Of a stretch of 64,000 nucleotides of DNA, positions 22,976 through 33,900 are shown piece after piece (position 1 is the stretch's first letter; each line of letters opens with the position of its first letter). The translations under genes and the position numbers were made by a program. Below the pieces are notes generated by a model. That model made no database searches. It saw only the letters and a program-made list of their open reading frames with translations, and was not told the origin of the DNA. This stretch comes from Anthonomus grandis grandis (Eukaryota; Arthropoda; Insecta; Coleoptera; Curculionidae): contig NC_065550.1 of assembly GCF_022605725.1 (NCBI RefSeq), forward strand, positions 5,518,001 to 5,582,000, written 5' to 3'.

Positions 22976-23040
22976 AGGACTTGGACAGACTCTGTTCACC
23001 CTAAAAGAAATTCTACAGAAGTGTAGAGAGTACAATAATC

Positions 23041-23185
23041 CGTTAAAATTTTAACCTTTTTGCCAAACAAATACGGTCTAAAATGCTTAACACCCCAGAC
23101 AATAGCCAAAAGTTCCTTTTCTATAGTAAAGTAATTCTTTTCTGCCTTGTTAAGAGATCTCGACGCAAATTGAGACGTATTTATG
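23041..23185 (-). pseudogene. Gypsy-type RNase H fragment
   Basis: The minus strand encodes FASRSLNKAEKNYFTIEKEL and then LAIVWGVKHFRPYLFGKK, the RNase H start that follows the RT of Ty3/Gypsy elements. It stops abruptly on both sides and is not joined to the Gypsy relic downstream. Confidence 0.8.
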
Positions 23186-23189
23186 TTTA

Positions 23190-23760
23190 TGCTCTCAGGG
23201 TTGGTGGCTTCACTGCAGCACGGGAAAAGTTCAATAACACACCGGGAATATACTACAAACACACTTGCTTTATTCAACTCAATCCATTTATTTCCACAAA
23301 GTCGGGATGCACAAAATACACGGTGGTTTTTATGCCTTGTAAAAACTGGCCAAACCCCCCAAAACCAGACGGATCGTCGGTGTCTTCGCAACGACTGCCA
23401 CCTTGACCGAGCTTGAAAAATAGATCGACTCATATCTAACAGCCGATGTTGATTACAATTCAAAATCAGCTCATTACCCCCCAACTTAAATACTAAAACA
23501 TAAAATATGTGTTTAAGTTTACTGCCTAGCAACATCAAAAACAGCATACATTCGTCTCGCAGTTCAATAATGCATGAATTAAAAACAAAATGAAAACTAT
23601 TGCTAGTTAGAAGTAACACTTTTTTTCTAATAAATAATTATCCATTTCACAGCATCTCAATATTATCTACTAAACCTACAGCTTCATATAACAAAAAAAA
23701 TTAATTGCAATACATAAAATTTATCAGTCACAACGGAACTCAAGGTCACCAACAATGTAA
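23190..23760. other. Spacer between Gypsy pieces, unrecognised
   Basis: There is no convincing ORF. Its somewhat higher GC and position inside a broken Gypsy RNase H suggest a foreign insertion, but I could not identify ends. Confidence 0.35.
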
Positions 23761-23763
23761 GAG

Positions 23764-25345
23764 TTAGCCCCAACTCGACCCAAGCAAGAAAAACTTTTTG
23801 ATTACCTTATCAGAAGCGGACGACTGATAATGGGTTTTAACAAGAACCTGATTACCCTCTTGAAATTCGACCGGCTTGATCGACTTATTAGCTCTGTTTG
23901 CGCGCTTCTCTGCCTTACTTAACATTCGTTCGCGTGCCAATTCCCAGACCCTTTCCCTAGAGACTACCTTTTCGGGGTCATTGGGAAATTCAACATATTT
24001 AGTAAGAGGACATTCGACCCCTATGCCTTTTTGTAAATAGACGGCGCTGAATCCGGTATTCAGGTTTATTACCGAATGTAAGCATTCTTCAACGAAAGAT
24101 AACAAACATATTAGGCCAGATGCTGATCATAGCTATAAGTTCTGAGTAACCGTCCGATTTCTTTGTTATAACGCTCAGTTATGTTTCCCTGTGGAAAATA
24201 GACGGACGTATATTTTACTCGAATTCCCTCCTGTTCTAAACCTTTTTTCCAAGCCCGACTACTAAACTGAGTACCGTTGTCGCTAAGAAGACATTGGGAA
24301 CTTTTGAACCTCCGATATATATACCTTTAAAATTTTATTTAAAATGGCCTTAGTTGTGGCTCGACGCAGAGCAAATAACTTAACGAATTTTGAAAAGGCA
24401 TCGACAATTACTAATAATTGCGTAACCTTTCCTCGACCTTCCGGCATAGGTCCAATTAAGTCCAAACAAACCAGTTCACCCGGTCGGCTGGGTACTACCG
24501 CATGGTCTTCTCCTCCCGAAACCGGACCACTTTTGGCCTTTTTACAAATGTCACAACCCCCCACAATCTGACGTATATGTTTTTGCATTCGAGGCCAAAA
24601 AAAGACTGTTTTAAGTGCTAATATGTTTTAGCCCTTCCAAAATGCCCTAATGTTTCGTGTTTGGTTATAATAAAATCGCGCACCTGATCTAAGGGTACAC
24701 AGAGTTTGTAATCCTGACAATCCCTTGTGCCTTTTTTAAACAAAAGCCCCTCATGCATACAATACCATTTTTGCACCGACAATTCCTTTTTGCTAATAAT
24801 TAACGAAAACTTTGAATAATTTTGTAAAAAATTTTTCTTTTGTCTGGTCCAATCATTATTTAATTGATCGCCTCGCATATTTTTAAAATGTGCTTTTAAT
24901 CGCGAGAGATCGCCATTTATTTTTACCAATGAAACGCGAACGTCACCCAACTCGAAAGGACGCGTAGACACCAGTTCTTTAGGAGGATACCGCGACAGAA
25001 TATCGGCCGTAACGTTAGCAGACCCCTTGCAATGCTCAATACGAAAATCAAACTCTTGCAAGAACATTATCCATCGTGATAAACGTGCACTCCTTAGTTT
25101 ACTGGTAAGCAAAAAACTTAAACTTTTGTGATCGGAAATAACAACTAAGTCTTGACCAAGAACTAAGGCGCGCCACTGTTTTAAGCAGTGTATGACTGCC
25201 ATAGCCTAATTTTCCGTGACAGTATAAGCCAACTGGCTACCCTTAAATGTGCTACTGGTATATGCAATTACTCGGCGCTCGTCATGGTCTGAATGCTGAA
25301 ACAACGTCCCTGCTACAGCGAAATCGGAACTGTCACATTGTATAT
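23764..25345 (-). pseudogene. Gypsy-type pol relic: RNase H and integrase
   Basis: The minus strand starts near 25345 with FYIQCDSSDFAVAGTLFQHS, and then a TAG interrupts TVTEN-AMAVIHC at 25205. RNase H continues (VVISDHKSLSFLLTSKLRSA, ADILSRYPPKE). The integrase zinc-binding region follows (ETLGHFGRAKTY, then CDICKKAKSG). The catalytic core has LDLIGPMPEGRGKVT (first Asp), LLSDNGTQFSSRAW (second Asp) and GNITERYNKEIGRLLRTY (Glu). The C-terminal part (REAWELARERM-like, SASDKVIKKF) ends at 23764. Frame breaks occur near 24600, 24290 and 24110. No LTR was seen on either side, so this is an internal fragment. Confidence 0.85.
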
Positions 25346-25364
25346 AAAAAGTTCGATTGAAGTT

Positions 25365-25600
25365 AAAACAATACAACATTTTTCATCGACTTCCAGAAGG
25401 ACTTTGATGAAGTTCAACACGAGAAACTTATCAAGGATCTAAACAATATTAATCTGGACTAAAGCCACATATGCATAATAAAGAAGTTATATTTTAACCA
25501 AACAGCAATAGTGGAGACGGACGAAATCAAAATACAGAAAGGCTTCCGACAACAGGCTACGTCCTGTCCCATAATTGTGGCCTTTTTGGCCTTCGACTTG
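25365..25600 (+). pseudogene. Short LINE reverse transcriptase fragment
   Basis: The plus strand reads FIDFQKDFDEVQHEKLIKDL, NQTAIVETDEIKIQKGFRQQ and then loses similarity. These are RT palm motifs A and B of an L1/RTE-like element different from the other LINEs here. Confidence 0.7.
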
Positions 25601-26359
25601 GTTGCAAGAGGAAAGAAAACTAAACTGTTAATCTTTTCTATTCTTTACTCGATGGGAGTCATAATTTTTACAAGATATAATAATAATCCCAAACAAAAGG
25701 AAGGCAAAGCTCTCGTTTAAAACAGCTTTTAACAAAATATAATCTCAAAACAAACCATTTGCCGAGTGCTTCGATACTTTTTATTTATGTTACTGTGAGT
25801 CAGTGTGTGGTTTTTGTGTTTCGATAGGTATGTCTTTTCTGTTAATTAGCGTTCTGTTCCGTATCATTTAATTTTGATAATTTTATTTAGGTCTGATGAT
25901 GCCCTAATGCGGCACCTTCAATAGACGCTTGATTTATGAGACTTGGACTTTGAGTTTACTTTCTCCCTCCTTTGGTCATATACTTAAGTCTCTTTGAGAG
26001 TAATGGATGATTATTTTGCAGATCAATTACGTTGTTGCCAAACTGTAAACCGTCTGTTACTTAACAACAGGTTAAAATTTGGTTTATAATTCCTCCTAAG
26101 GCTACAAATGGCACAAGTATTTACCATCGTAACAGTTTACAAAAACACTCAAACGAGACCTTTTTCCTTCTTGTTCTGATACGAGGCAATTTTCCAGCAC
26201 GATTTGGACATTCGGGAAAATCGTCGAGTATGTACCCTGTTCCCCAAATCGACACTTTCACTATATTAAATTATCAATCACAATCGAAACTGTTCAATGC
26301 ACGATGTCTCCCCACGATGCATCCGGCATCATCCGGTCTGGTTACCGGCGTGAATAGGA

Positions 26360-26690
26360 TCAGTTACCACCGGCAAGGGGTAGGGAACATGATACTATTA
26401 CTGGCGTATTACTATTACTCGAGTATTAGTATCATGGGTAGGGAAGGGTGTCGGAAAGGGATTTAAAGGATAGGAAGGACGAATAACCACGTGTTGATGG
26501 GATAGAGGATAACGCGGAAGTGGGATAGAAACTTTCACAAAGTTTAATTCTGAAATGCACGTTGTACTAACGGCAAGGGGTCGGAAAGGGTCAAGGAAAG
26601 GAATCCGTAGGATAGGAAAGGACGAGAACAACCACGTGTTGACTGGGTGAAGGATGACGCGGAAGTGACCTTTTCTCTTTTCCAACCAGA
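26360..26690 (+). repeat. Two-unit direct repeat with an internal palindrome
   Basis: Units at about 26440-26530 and 26570-26690 share CGGAAAGGG, GGATAGGAA, ACCACGTGTTGA and GACGCGGAAGTG-like blocks in the same order. Between CATGATACTA (26388) and TAGTATCATG (ending 26436) lies an imperfect 49-bp palindrome. Confidence 0.7.
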
Positions 26691-27084
26691 AACTAAATAA
26701 AATACACAGAACCTCACAAATGCCGAGTGTAAACACAAAATCGTTTGAAATTGACAAGATGACATTTCGTTTATGCTTGCGGCGTTGTCGTGTCACATTT
26801 TTTAAAAGCGTTAGTAATAAAAATGTTACTAACTTTTTCTTAGTTTAAAGATATTATATTTACTTTTAGAATAGGTTATATCTATTTCTACGTTTTATTT
26901 GTAATCCAAAATCCAATACAAATAATTTATATTATGTGTAACCTTCATAGGCGAGTAACTTTGAAACAAATAAAAATGGACCTACAAGTTTTGCGCTTTT
27001 TTTTACTTAAAATGAAGCGTACTTTATGGCCCCAAAATTTGAACATAACGATACAGGACAGCCTGTATAGCTGAAAATTTACTC

Positions 27085-27225
27085 ATTTGGAAATATCTGT
27101 AAACTTGACAACAGAGAATCGGTAAATATGTATGTAAACAACACCCCCTTGCCCTTGAGCACATTTTCAACTCAAACAAAATTGTTGTTTACTCATTCTA
27201 GTCTTTTAATGTTCTAAATAAGCCG
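27085..27225 (+). repeat. Dispersed repeat, copy 1
   Basis: It shares TTTGGAAATAT, AGAGAATCGGTAAATATG, TGTAAACAA and GTCTTT(T/C)AATGTTCTAA with 56271-56385 in the same orientation. Confidence 0.75.
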
Positions 27226-27950
27226 TAGACGAATATCATATCTGCATATTCACGATGTGAGAATTTCGCAGGCATAATAACGTACTTAGATCAAATGTTT
27301 CTTAAATGATAAGATAATAAAAGTTATGAACAGGATTTGACAGTAACAAAATTTGTTCTTATTTATTATAACTCACGTTGCTTCTAAGTAATAGAACTAA
27401 AGATGGTAACGCCAACCGGCTGTTCTGGCAGGCAAGGCACACTTCTATTTTTTTACAATACATGCATGGGAAATTTATGTGTATTTGATGAAAAATCATC
27501 AAATCACTAATAAATATTGGAAACGTAACCAAAAACGTAATTGGTAATTAAAATTAGTAATTTGTGAAGTCTTAGGTAAAATGTCAAATAGTGCTTAGTC
27601 CTCCTGTAGTTCTGATTTTCTTATTATCATTACCGTTCCTAGTGCTCTACTTCAACTTCATGTTCCTGTTTCAGAAAGATGCGGATCAATAGATAGGAAC
27701 ATTTTTTTATCAGGAATAAACGTTGTTAAAAAATCGTTCAACGGAGGTTCAGTCCCAAATTAAATTAAAGCAGATTCAAAAGTAAGTTTTCTTGATGAAA
27801 CCATGTTTTAACAGGTAAAATAAAATGAGCCGATCTAAAACTTAAAATATAATTTCTATTGAAAAACCAGTACTACGTACATAGCAAGCATAAACATAAT
27901 TCATATTTGTATATAAAGTTTAAAAACTTTGGATGATAAGTCTGTAAATA

Positions 27951-28301
27951 CTACAAACTTTCCTCAGTCATAGCATATTCAAGACTATTATCTTCATTTT
28001 CTGCTACCCTCATATTACTTTCGGAATTCATTTCTTGTTGCTCATCTGACATACATATTTCTTCTTGATTTTCCATTTCTAATTCGTGATCTGAAAATGG
28101 CAACGGGTCATCAGGGTCATAAATAACTTCTTGGCTTTCCATCTCTGGTTCTGAGTCGACTTCTCTTTTAGAAACCAAACTTTCTTTGCTGGCATTTTCC
28201 TCTTTCGCTTGTTTCCTAGCGATAGTAAGTACATGCACGATAACTTCATCCACTGATTGTCTCTTTAACAACTCTTTAACTGACGCATCATCGATAACAA
28301 C
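27951..28301 (-). CDS. Zinc-finger gene, last exon (acidic C-terminus)
   Basis: After acceptor cttatag the exon encodes VVIDDASVKELLKRQSVDEV and then a strongly acidic region (SEPEMESQEVIYDPDDPLPF, MENQEEICMSDEQQE), ending ESL-stop. The 117 codons include the stop TAG at 27951-27953. The acidic tail could be an activation or partner-binding region; this is inference. Confidence 0.9.
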   Translation of the reverse strand, partial: VVIDDASVKELLKRQSVDEVIVHVLTIARKQAKEENASKESLVSKREVDSEPEMESQEVIYDPDDPLPFSDHELEMENQEEICMSDEQQEMNSESNMRVAENEDNSLEYAMTEESL

Positions 28302-28350
28302 CTATAAGCCTTCTAGTTAGTTTTACATACAAAATATTAGGAAAACTTAC

Positions 28351-28535
28351 TGTAAATAAAAGTTTTGTGTTAGCTCGCATTCTGCCGATATAGTCATATT
28401 TGGAACGATCAGCAGGCTGATGTCCGCACCGGGTGATTACGGACTCTAATACTTTATCTGCTGGGGCATCTGGATGACCAAACTCGGCAAGGCACTCTTC
28501 TTCGACTAATAGTGACAGCAACTCTTTGATGGATT
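28351..28535 (-). CDS. Zinc-finger gene, exon 9 of those seen
   Basis: The acceptor ataattttag precedes AA TCC ATC, which completes a Glu codon begun in the exon at 41658. The 185 nt encode ESIKELLSLLVEEECLAEFG, HPDAPADKVLESVITRCGHQ and PADRSKYDYIGRMRANTKLL, then FT and donor gtaagt. The following intron is only 49 nt. The sequence looks conserved and folded, but I do not know the domain. Confidence 0.9.
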
Positions 28536-28639
28536 CTAAAATTATAACAAAGTTAAAGCCCAATTAAAATTTTTTTAACTTGTGAAAAGAAGAAATATGA
28601 TTTTTAACACGATTTATTTATTTAATATCGCAAACTATT

Positions 28640-29560
28640 TATACATTTTTAAATAAATGGATAAATATTGTTACGGCTACAGAACAGAAGCCACGGCCAA
28701 AACTATATAATCCTAGGCACATGCGCGGGATTATGAGATAGTAGCGATAGAAGTAGGGAACCGGCTCAGGGCAGTCAATCGTCGTCATCCAAACCTTTTA
28801 AACGTTTGGTGTTACTAGTATGGTCTAAATTGCCCGCTAGCAATGTGTACCGTATGATCGTTTAAGGCAAAGATTTGTTCAATAGAATAGTACTTAAGTG
28901 AATGTGAGTTTTATTTGGCTAATCGGCCGCAACGTAGCGAATATCGATATATTTTTGATCGTGCCTGTATATTATGTACACTAGGATCGCCTAAGAATAC
29001 GCATTCCCTAAGCCTGAATCCACATTGATACGTAATTACGGCTCCATTGGGACCACGTGATTGCTATCAGCCAATAAGAGACCCGAAAGGTTTCACGTAC
29101 CTACGTGAAGGAAAACACGGATAGAAGTTTGTTAATTCGAACTTCGGTCCGTATTTTTGATCCGTTGTACTATTTGTTTTTTATTCTTATTTTTGAGTTT
29201 TTACCAAATTTTTTTACTAGTTGTTTTACCATTCCTGGGTTCGACCCCGGGTTCCACATATTTTAAATGTGACTATTGCAGCTTTTTAATTAATAGTCAG
29301 TGCCAATATTATTTAGAACACCAAGGTTTCCTAGTATATATGTACCAAAAAATTTTAATTCTGCAGAGCATGAGCTACTTTTAAACACCATTCTATACTT
29401 GGAAATGGTACAACTTTACAAACATTCCTGACAACAGGAGAGATGTCTCTTGTTGATCAAGTGTTAAGCAAGCTAGATTTGTATCACCCTGCTGTATATT
29501 AAGAGAAGTTCCAGTTTTAAAAAATTAGGCACAGCAAAACAGTACCACTCATTTATTTTT
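28640..29560. other. Intron segment, possible solo LTR at ~28670-29100
   Basis: A stretch richer in CG starts TGTTACGGCTACAGAACAG, a start seen in some Gypsy LTRs, and contains TATATAAT-like and CCTGTATATT motifs. No matching end or target duplication could be fixed. A GGGTTCGACCCC motif at about 29238 resembles a tRNA B box but stands alone. Confidence 0.3.
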
Positions 29561-29564
29561 TTTT

Positions 29565-31600
29565 TTTTTTATTCAATCAATATACGGGAGACCCCATTTT
29601 ACACAAGATTTGGTTACAATATTAAATAAAGTAAAAGATGTATAATTAACATAATAAAAGTACTATCACGAACATAATTAGACAGTCTTCAAAACATATA
29701 CACAAGAAATAAACACAATAAGAAAACAATAAATTAAAATATTTGACCCAGTTGACCAATAAATCCAGAGAGTGAGCTTGCAAATGGATCAAGTTCAGGG
29801 TGAGAGTTTAAATAGGCAAGACTACGACAGATTGGAGAATGTAAAGAATAGTTGGAGTGACAGATTGGTAAAGCAAACAGTTCATGTCTCCTTAGGGTGC
29901 GTGCAGGGACCTTTAAATTAAAGCTGTTAATGAGAGCAGGGCAATCAATAAGCCCATGAATAACCTTATACATAAAGCTGAGGTCACTTTGAATCCTTCT
30001 AGATTCCAACGATTAAAGTCCCAATATTGCCTCCATGTCAAGTAGGTTATCCTGCATATTCAACTTGTAGGAACAGTACCGGGTAAACCTCTTTTGGACT
30101 CTTTCAAGTTGCATTTTGTGACAATTATAAAAAGGAGACCAAATGATCGAGACATACTCTAAATGACTTCTAACTAATGAACAATAAAGTATCTTCAAAG
30201 TAGATATAGACATGTCACGACAACTTCGTAAAACAAAACCTAACATCTGAGAGGCCTTCCCCTCCACAAGATCACAGTGTTCCCCAAATTTGAGCTGAGT
30301 ATCAAAGACTACTCCTAAATCCTTTATTGAGTCAACAGAACTAAGTACTATGTCATCAATAGTGTATATATTATTCATTTTATTTTTAAGTCTAGAGAAT
30401 CCAATTGAGTACCACTTATTTATATTTAAAGAGAGATCATTCATATTAGCCCACTTTACAAAAGAAGTAAGATTGTGTTGTAAGATATCAGAGTCCCGCT
30501 GTGACTTAATAACACGGAAAAGTTTCAAATCATCTGCATATGCTAAGTATTCACAGTCAGTTAAACACGTTACAAGGTCAGTCAGAAATAAATCAAAAGG
30601 CAATGGGGAACAGTGTCCCCCTTGAGGAACTCCAGAAGTCACCAAAATACTTCCAGATTCAGAATCTCCAATCCTAACACGCTGCTCACGATCCAGCAGC
30701 ATGCTTCTAAACCACCTTAGGGATCTTTCACTAAAGCCAAGGGAACTAAGTTTTGCTAGTAATAACTCATGATTGACCCTGTCGAAGGCCTTCGAGAAAT
30801 CAGTATAAATTGAATCCACTTGATAACCATTCTCGAAGGCCTCCAGCAAGGCAACCTCATATAAAACAAGATTAGTAGAGGTAGATCTACCACTAATGAA
30901 CCCATGCTGCCTCTCATCAAACACCTCCTTGCACGCCCACCTAAGCTGATCACATATAATATCATCCAAAATCTTGGGAACAGCAGACTGCCTTGAGATG
31001 CTTCTATAGTTCTCAATGCAATCCCTCTCACCAGACTTATACACAGGGATTATATACCTTAATTTCCATATATTCGGAAGCTCACCCTCTGATATAGATC
31101 TATTAAACAACAAAAACAAAGGAAGTGATATACTATATTTAAGTCTGCTTAACATGTACTCAGGTATCTTATCAGGTCCACAGGAAAGTTTATAAGGTAA
31201 TTTAGAGAGTTTATCAAATACCTCAGACAAGCCAATATCACAAATAGAAAAATGCAAAAATAAGTTGGGTACCTCCATAATTGCAACAAACAAACAAATG
31301 TTCAACAGATTCAAAATCAGTCCTCACTAGCCTGGGACAAAGTGAGCTCCTGACAAACATCACGACTCCTCCACCATACTGCTTTTCACTTGTCAACACA
31401 CACCTATCTTTTCTAAATGTTGAATAGCCTCTGATGTTGATTTCGGAGCCATTTATATTGATCGAAAGCCAGCTTTCAGTTAAAATAATAACATCATATA
31501 CAGTCAGGGCCACTGCTTGTTTAAAATCTGAGATCTTCGTTTTCATACCACCAACATTCTGATAATATATTTTCAGGGGGTTTAAACTCCGTTTTTTGAC
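29565..31600 (-). mobile_element. LINE (family 1), internally deleted copy
   Basis: It ends on the minus strand in an A-rich tail (plus strand T run at 29565-29575). The start of the endonuclease (31546-31238) is joined directly to the RT fingers, so the endonuclease core and linker are missing. Motifs match the LINE at 0.75-3.55 kb. The hAT element at 31673 begins just upstream. Confidence 0.85.
29734..31546 (-). pseudogene. LINE endonuclease-RT with internal deletion
   Basis: Segment 31546-31238 is the endonuclease N-terminus (YDVIILTESWLSININGSEI, YGGGVVMFVRSSLCPRLV). A frame change near 31280 leads into the RT frame 31314-30013 with LSCGPDKIPEYML, HGFISGRSTSTNL, YTDFSKAFDRVNHELL, SGVPQGGHCSPLPF and AYADDLKLF. 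Segment 30009-29734 is the C-terminal region. The RT part is an uninterrupted frame of over 400 codons, so this copy is younger than the one in Polr2E. It lacks the D-x-N and S-D-H residues of the endonuclease. Confidence 0.85.
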
Positions 31601-32258
31601 TGACCATCACTTGAAGAGAAGCTAATCTTGGTGATAAACAGATTACCTCTATTCATCTAAGTGCAAATTATACATGGGCGCCGGCATAATGTTCATAAGG
31701 GGGGTGCATAAATCTTAAATTCGAAATAAATAAGTTTTATAAAAAGAAAAGCAATGCACCAAAAAGGCAAAATTTTTGGGTGCCACGCCCAGTTTTCGTC
31801 CAAAACTAGTTAAAAATTAACCTTAAGGTGATGTGGGGGAAGACCTTTGCACACATGCCAAACCATCAACAAACAACCAACATCGTACGCGCTCGGACTA
31901 ATTAATAACTAATTAAATAATAATAGAATAAAAAACAACACGAAGCAATTAACTACTACCTAACAGATCTGTTTTGATTAATAATTGCAGACTATTGCGC
32001 CATCTATCGTTACATCGTTATCGAGCATGACCGCAGGAAAGCAACCCAGCAATCATATATGTATAAATTACCTTAATTTGCTTTACCATTGTTTGTTTTT
32101 AGGTTAGAGTTAGGGTTTTTCCTATGCCGTACGCTCCAGGTCGTGAAACAAAAATTCAGATCTTGATAAGTTTAGCGTTTAGTACTGTAATAGGTAATAG
32201 TAATCACCTGTCGCGTGTCGTGATCAATTAGGTCTTTGGTGTTATATAGTGCGAAGTA

Positions 32259-32370
32259 ATGAGTGATATAAGACGTTTTCTGTGTAAAAAGCGCAAGGCT
32301 CATACCGACAGTCCGCAAAATGATAAAGACTCGGCTAAACATCCCAGTAATAATAATACATCTTGTACAG
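32259..32370 (+). pseudogene. hAT transposase exon 1
   Basis: ATG 32259 opens SDIRRFLCKKRKAHTDSPQN, 37 codons plus one base, then a gtattt donor. The basic, Ser-rich N-terminus is usual in transposases that go on to a TTF-type zinc finger and a DUF4371 domain. It joins in phase to 33901 (G plus AA gives Glu). Confidence 0.8.
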
Positions 32371-32639
32371 GTATTTTTCTTTGACTTTTAATGTTATTTG
32401 ATTTAACATTTGTACATAAGGTACATATTTTAGGCACAAAAAATTAGATTAAAATTAATTATTATATGTAATCAATTTTAACTTTAAAGTCGTAGGCCAG
32501 TGACCGGAAAAGAGTCAAGTTAAAAATATAATATTCGGCATTTTCTTTTTTATTTTATTCTTTTTATTGTATGCCCAAATTTTTCCTATTTTTAAATTTA
32601 ATATTTTATGTTAATCAGTCATCGCTGATATACGGCCTT

Positions 32640-33181
32640 GAGGTTAAAGTTAGCTTAGCAGCCTGTAACGCTGGCCTTAGTTGGAAATAGTTGACTGGCT
32701 CAAGGAACGTAATTTTACATTTGATTCAAAACTCACCAAGACAGAGTTATATGAAATAGTGTCTGAAAATAAAAAAAATATGTAACTGTACTGTAAAAAC
32801 CAAGTTGGACGACCTAATGGAAAAGCACGGACATATTGTGTTACGTTTGCCTCCATATACCACCCAGAGCTTAATCCGATAGACAAAATTTGGGCAACTG
32901 TTAAGAATTGGGTAGCAAACAGAAATTCCACTTTTAAATTGGCGGATGTCGAAACTTTGACAAGGCAGAAATTTGCGGAAATTTCGAATGATGAGTGGGT
33001 AAATATTTGCAACCATATAGACAACATAGAAAAACAATATTTCAAAAGTCATCACCTTTTTGATGAAGCATTGGATTCTTCAAAATTTACAGTAAATACA
33101 GGCTCATCTGATGAAGAGATTGAATGGTCTTCATCGGATGAATCTGATTTAGGTTGTAATACACTATCTGATAGTGAATAA
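32640..33181 (+). pseudogene. Tc1/mariner-like transposase 3' piece inside the hAT intron
   Basis: The plus strand gives WLKERNITFDSKLTKTELYE-like text in one frame and then HPELNPIDKIWATVKNWVAN, an Asn-Pro-x-(D/E) motif near the last catalytic residue of DDE_3 transposases. The ORF ends with an acidic Ser-rich tail (SSDEEIEWSSSDESDLG) at 33181. Only the 3' third remains. (Residues near 32675-32760 are in a different frame from those after 32860.). Confidence 0.7.
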
Positions 33182-33817
33182 AAATATATAATATGTAAAA
33201 TAATGAAATAAAACTTTTACCAATTTTTTTCTTTACACAAGTCGTTTAAAATACCTAATCCTTAAAAAAAATGCGAATAAAGAATAATTTTCAGCTACCT
33301 ATTTGAAGTCCTGTTTTAAAAATAATTAGCGAACTGCATCCTCCTGTAAGTAAAACTATTTTTTATTAGATTTTTTATGGGCACATCACAATGCTAAAAA
33401 ATATAATTTTAATATATCTACATTTTTTTAAACGAATCTCGGAGCAATTAAATTCAAATATATGCATTCTTAGTTGGTATTTCAACTAAATCAAACGCAC
33501 TTATAATATCGCTAGCTATACCTACTAAAGATCTAGGGCTATTTATACTCTAGTACAAATAAATATTAATAATTTCAACAAGTGTGCCGCCTCCACTGTC
33601 TTCAGACCTCGACATAGTCATCGAACCCGATCGATAGAATAACGAGATGCGCGGATTTTGCCGCCTGTTGATGTCACCGGTTCTTTTATAAACTTTTCTA
33701 ACTATACGCCGCGCCGTCGAGATTTTCTCTTTAATATTTTTACAATTTACAGCTGATAGTAATTTTAATTTAATTTTGGGTCTCACTTTAGAATATATTC
33801 AGTTAGCTTTGGGGATT

Positions 33818-33856
33818 ATAGGAGGGTTAAATCTATTATAGATTTAACCCTCCTAT
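33818..33856. repeat. Perfect 18-bp inverted repeat, 3-nt loop
   Basis: ATAGGAGGGTTAAATCTA is followed by TTA and its exact complement. It lies in the hAT intron 44 nt before the acceptor of exon 2. Confidence 0.85.
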
Positions 33857-33900
33857 TTTTGTTTTGATGTTTGAGTAAGTAAAACCTTTCTTCTTTATAG

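Larger units (their letters stand above)
25600..27950. other. Intergenic stretch downstream of the zinc-finger gene
   Basis: There is no gene. Repeats within it are listed separately (26360-26690 and 27085-27225). The last part (27700-27950) is probably the 3' untranslated and terminator region of the zinc-finger gene. An AATAAA-like signal is not clear on the minus strand. Confidence 0.4.

Noticed and set aside
26398..26796. 132-codon minus-strand ORF
   Set aside because: It overlaps repeat units and a palindrome and has no recognisable domain or splice context.
27951..28563. Treating the exons at 28 kb as a separate small gene
   Set aside because: Exon 28351-28535 starts with an acceptor in exactly the phase left by the exon at 41658, and no start codon fits, so it is better read as the end of the zinc-finger gene.
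29230..29255. GGGTTCGACCCC resembling a tRNA B box
   Set aside because: No A box upstream and no cloverleaf could be drawn, so it is not called as a tRNA or tRNA-derived SINE.
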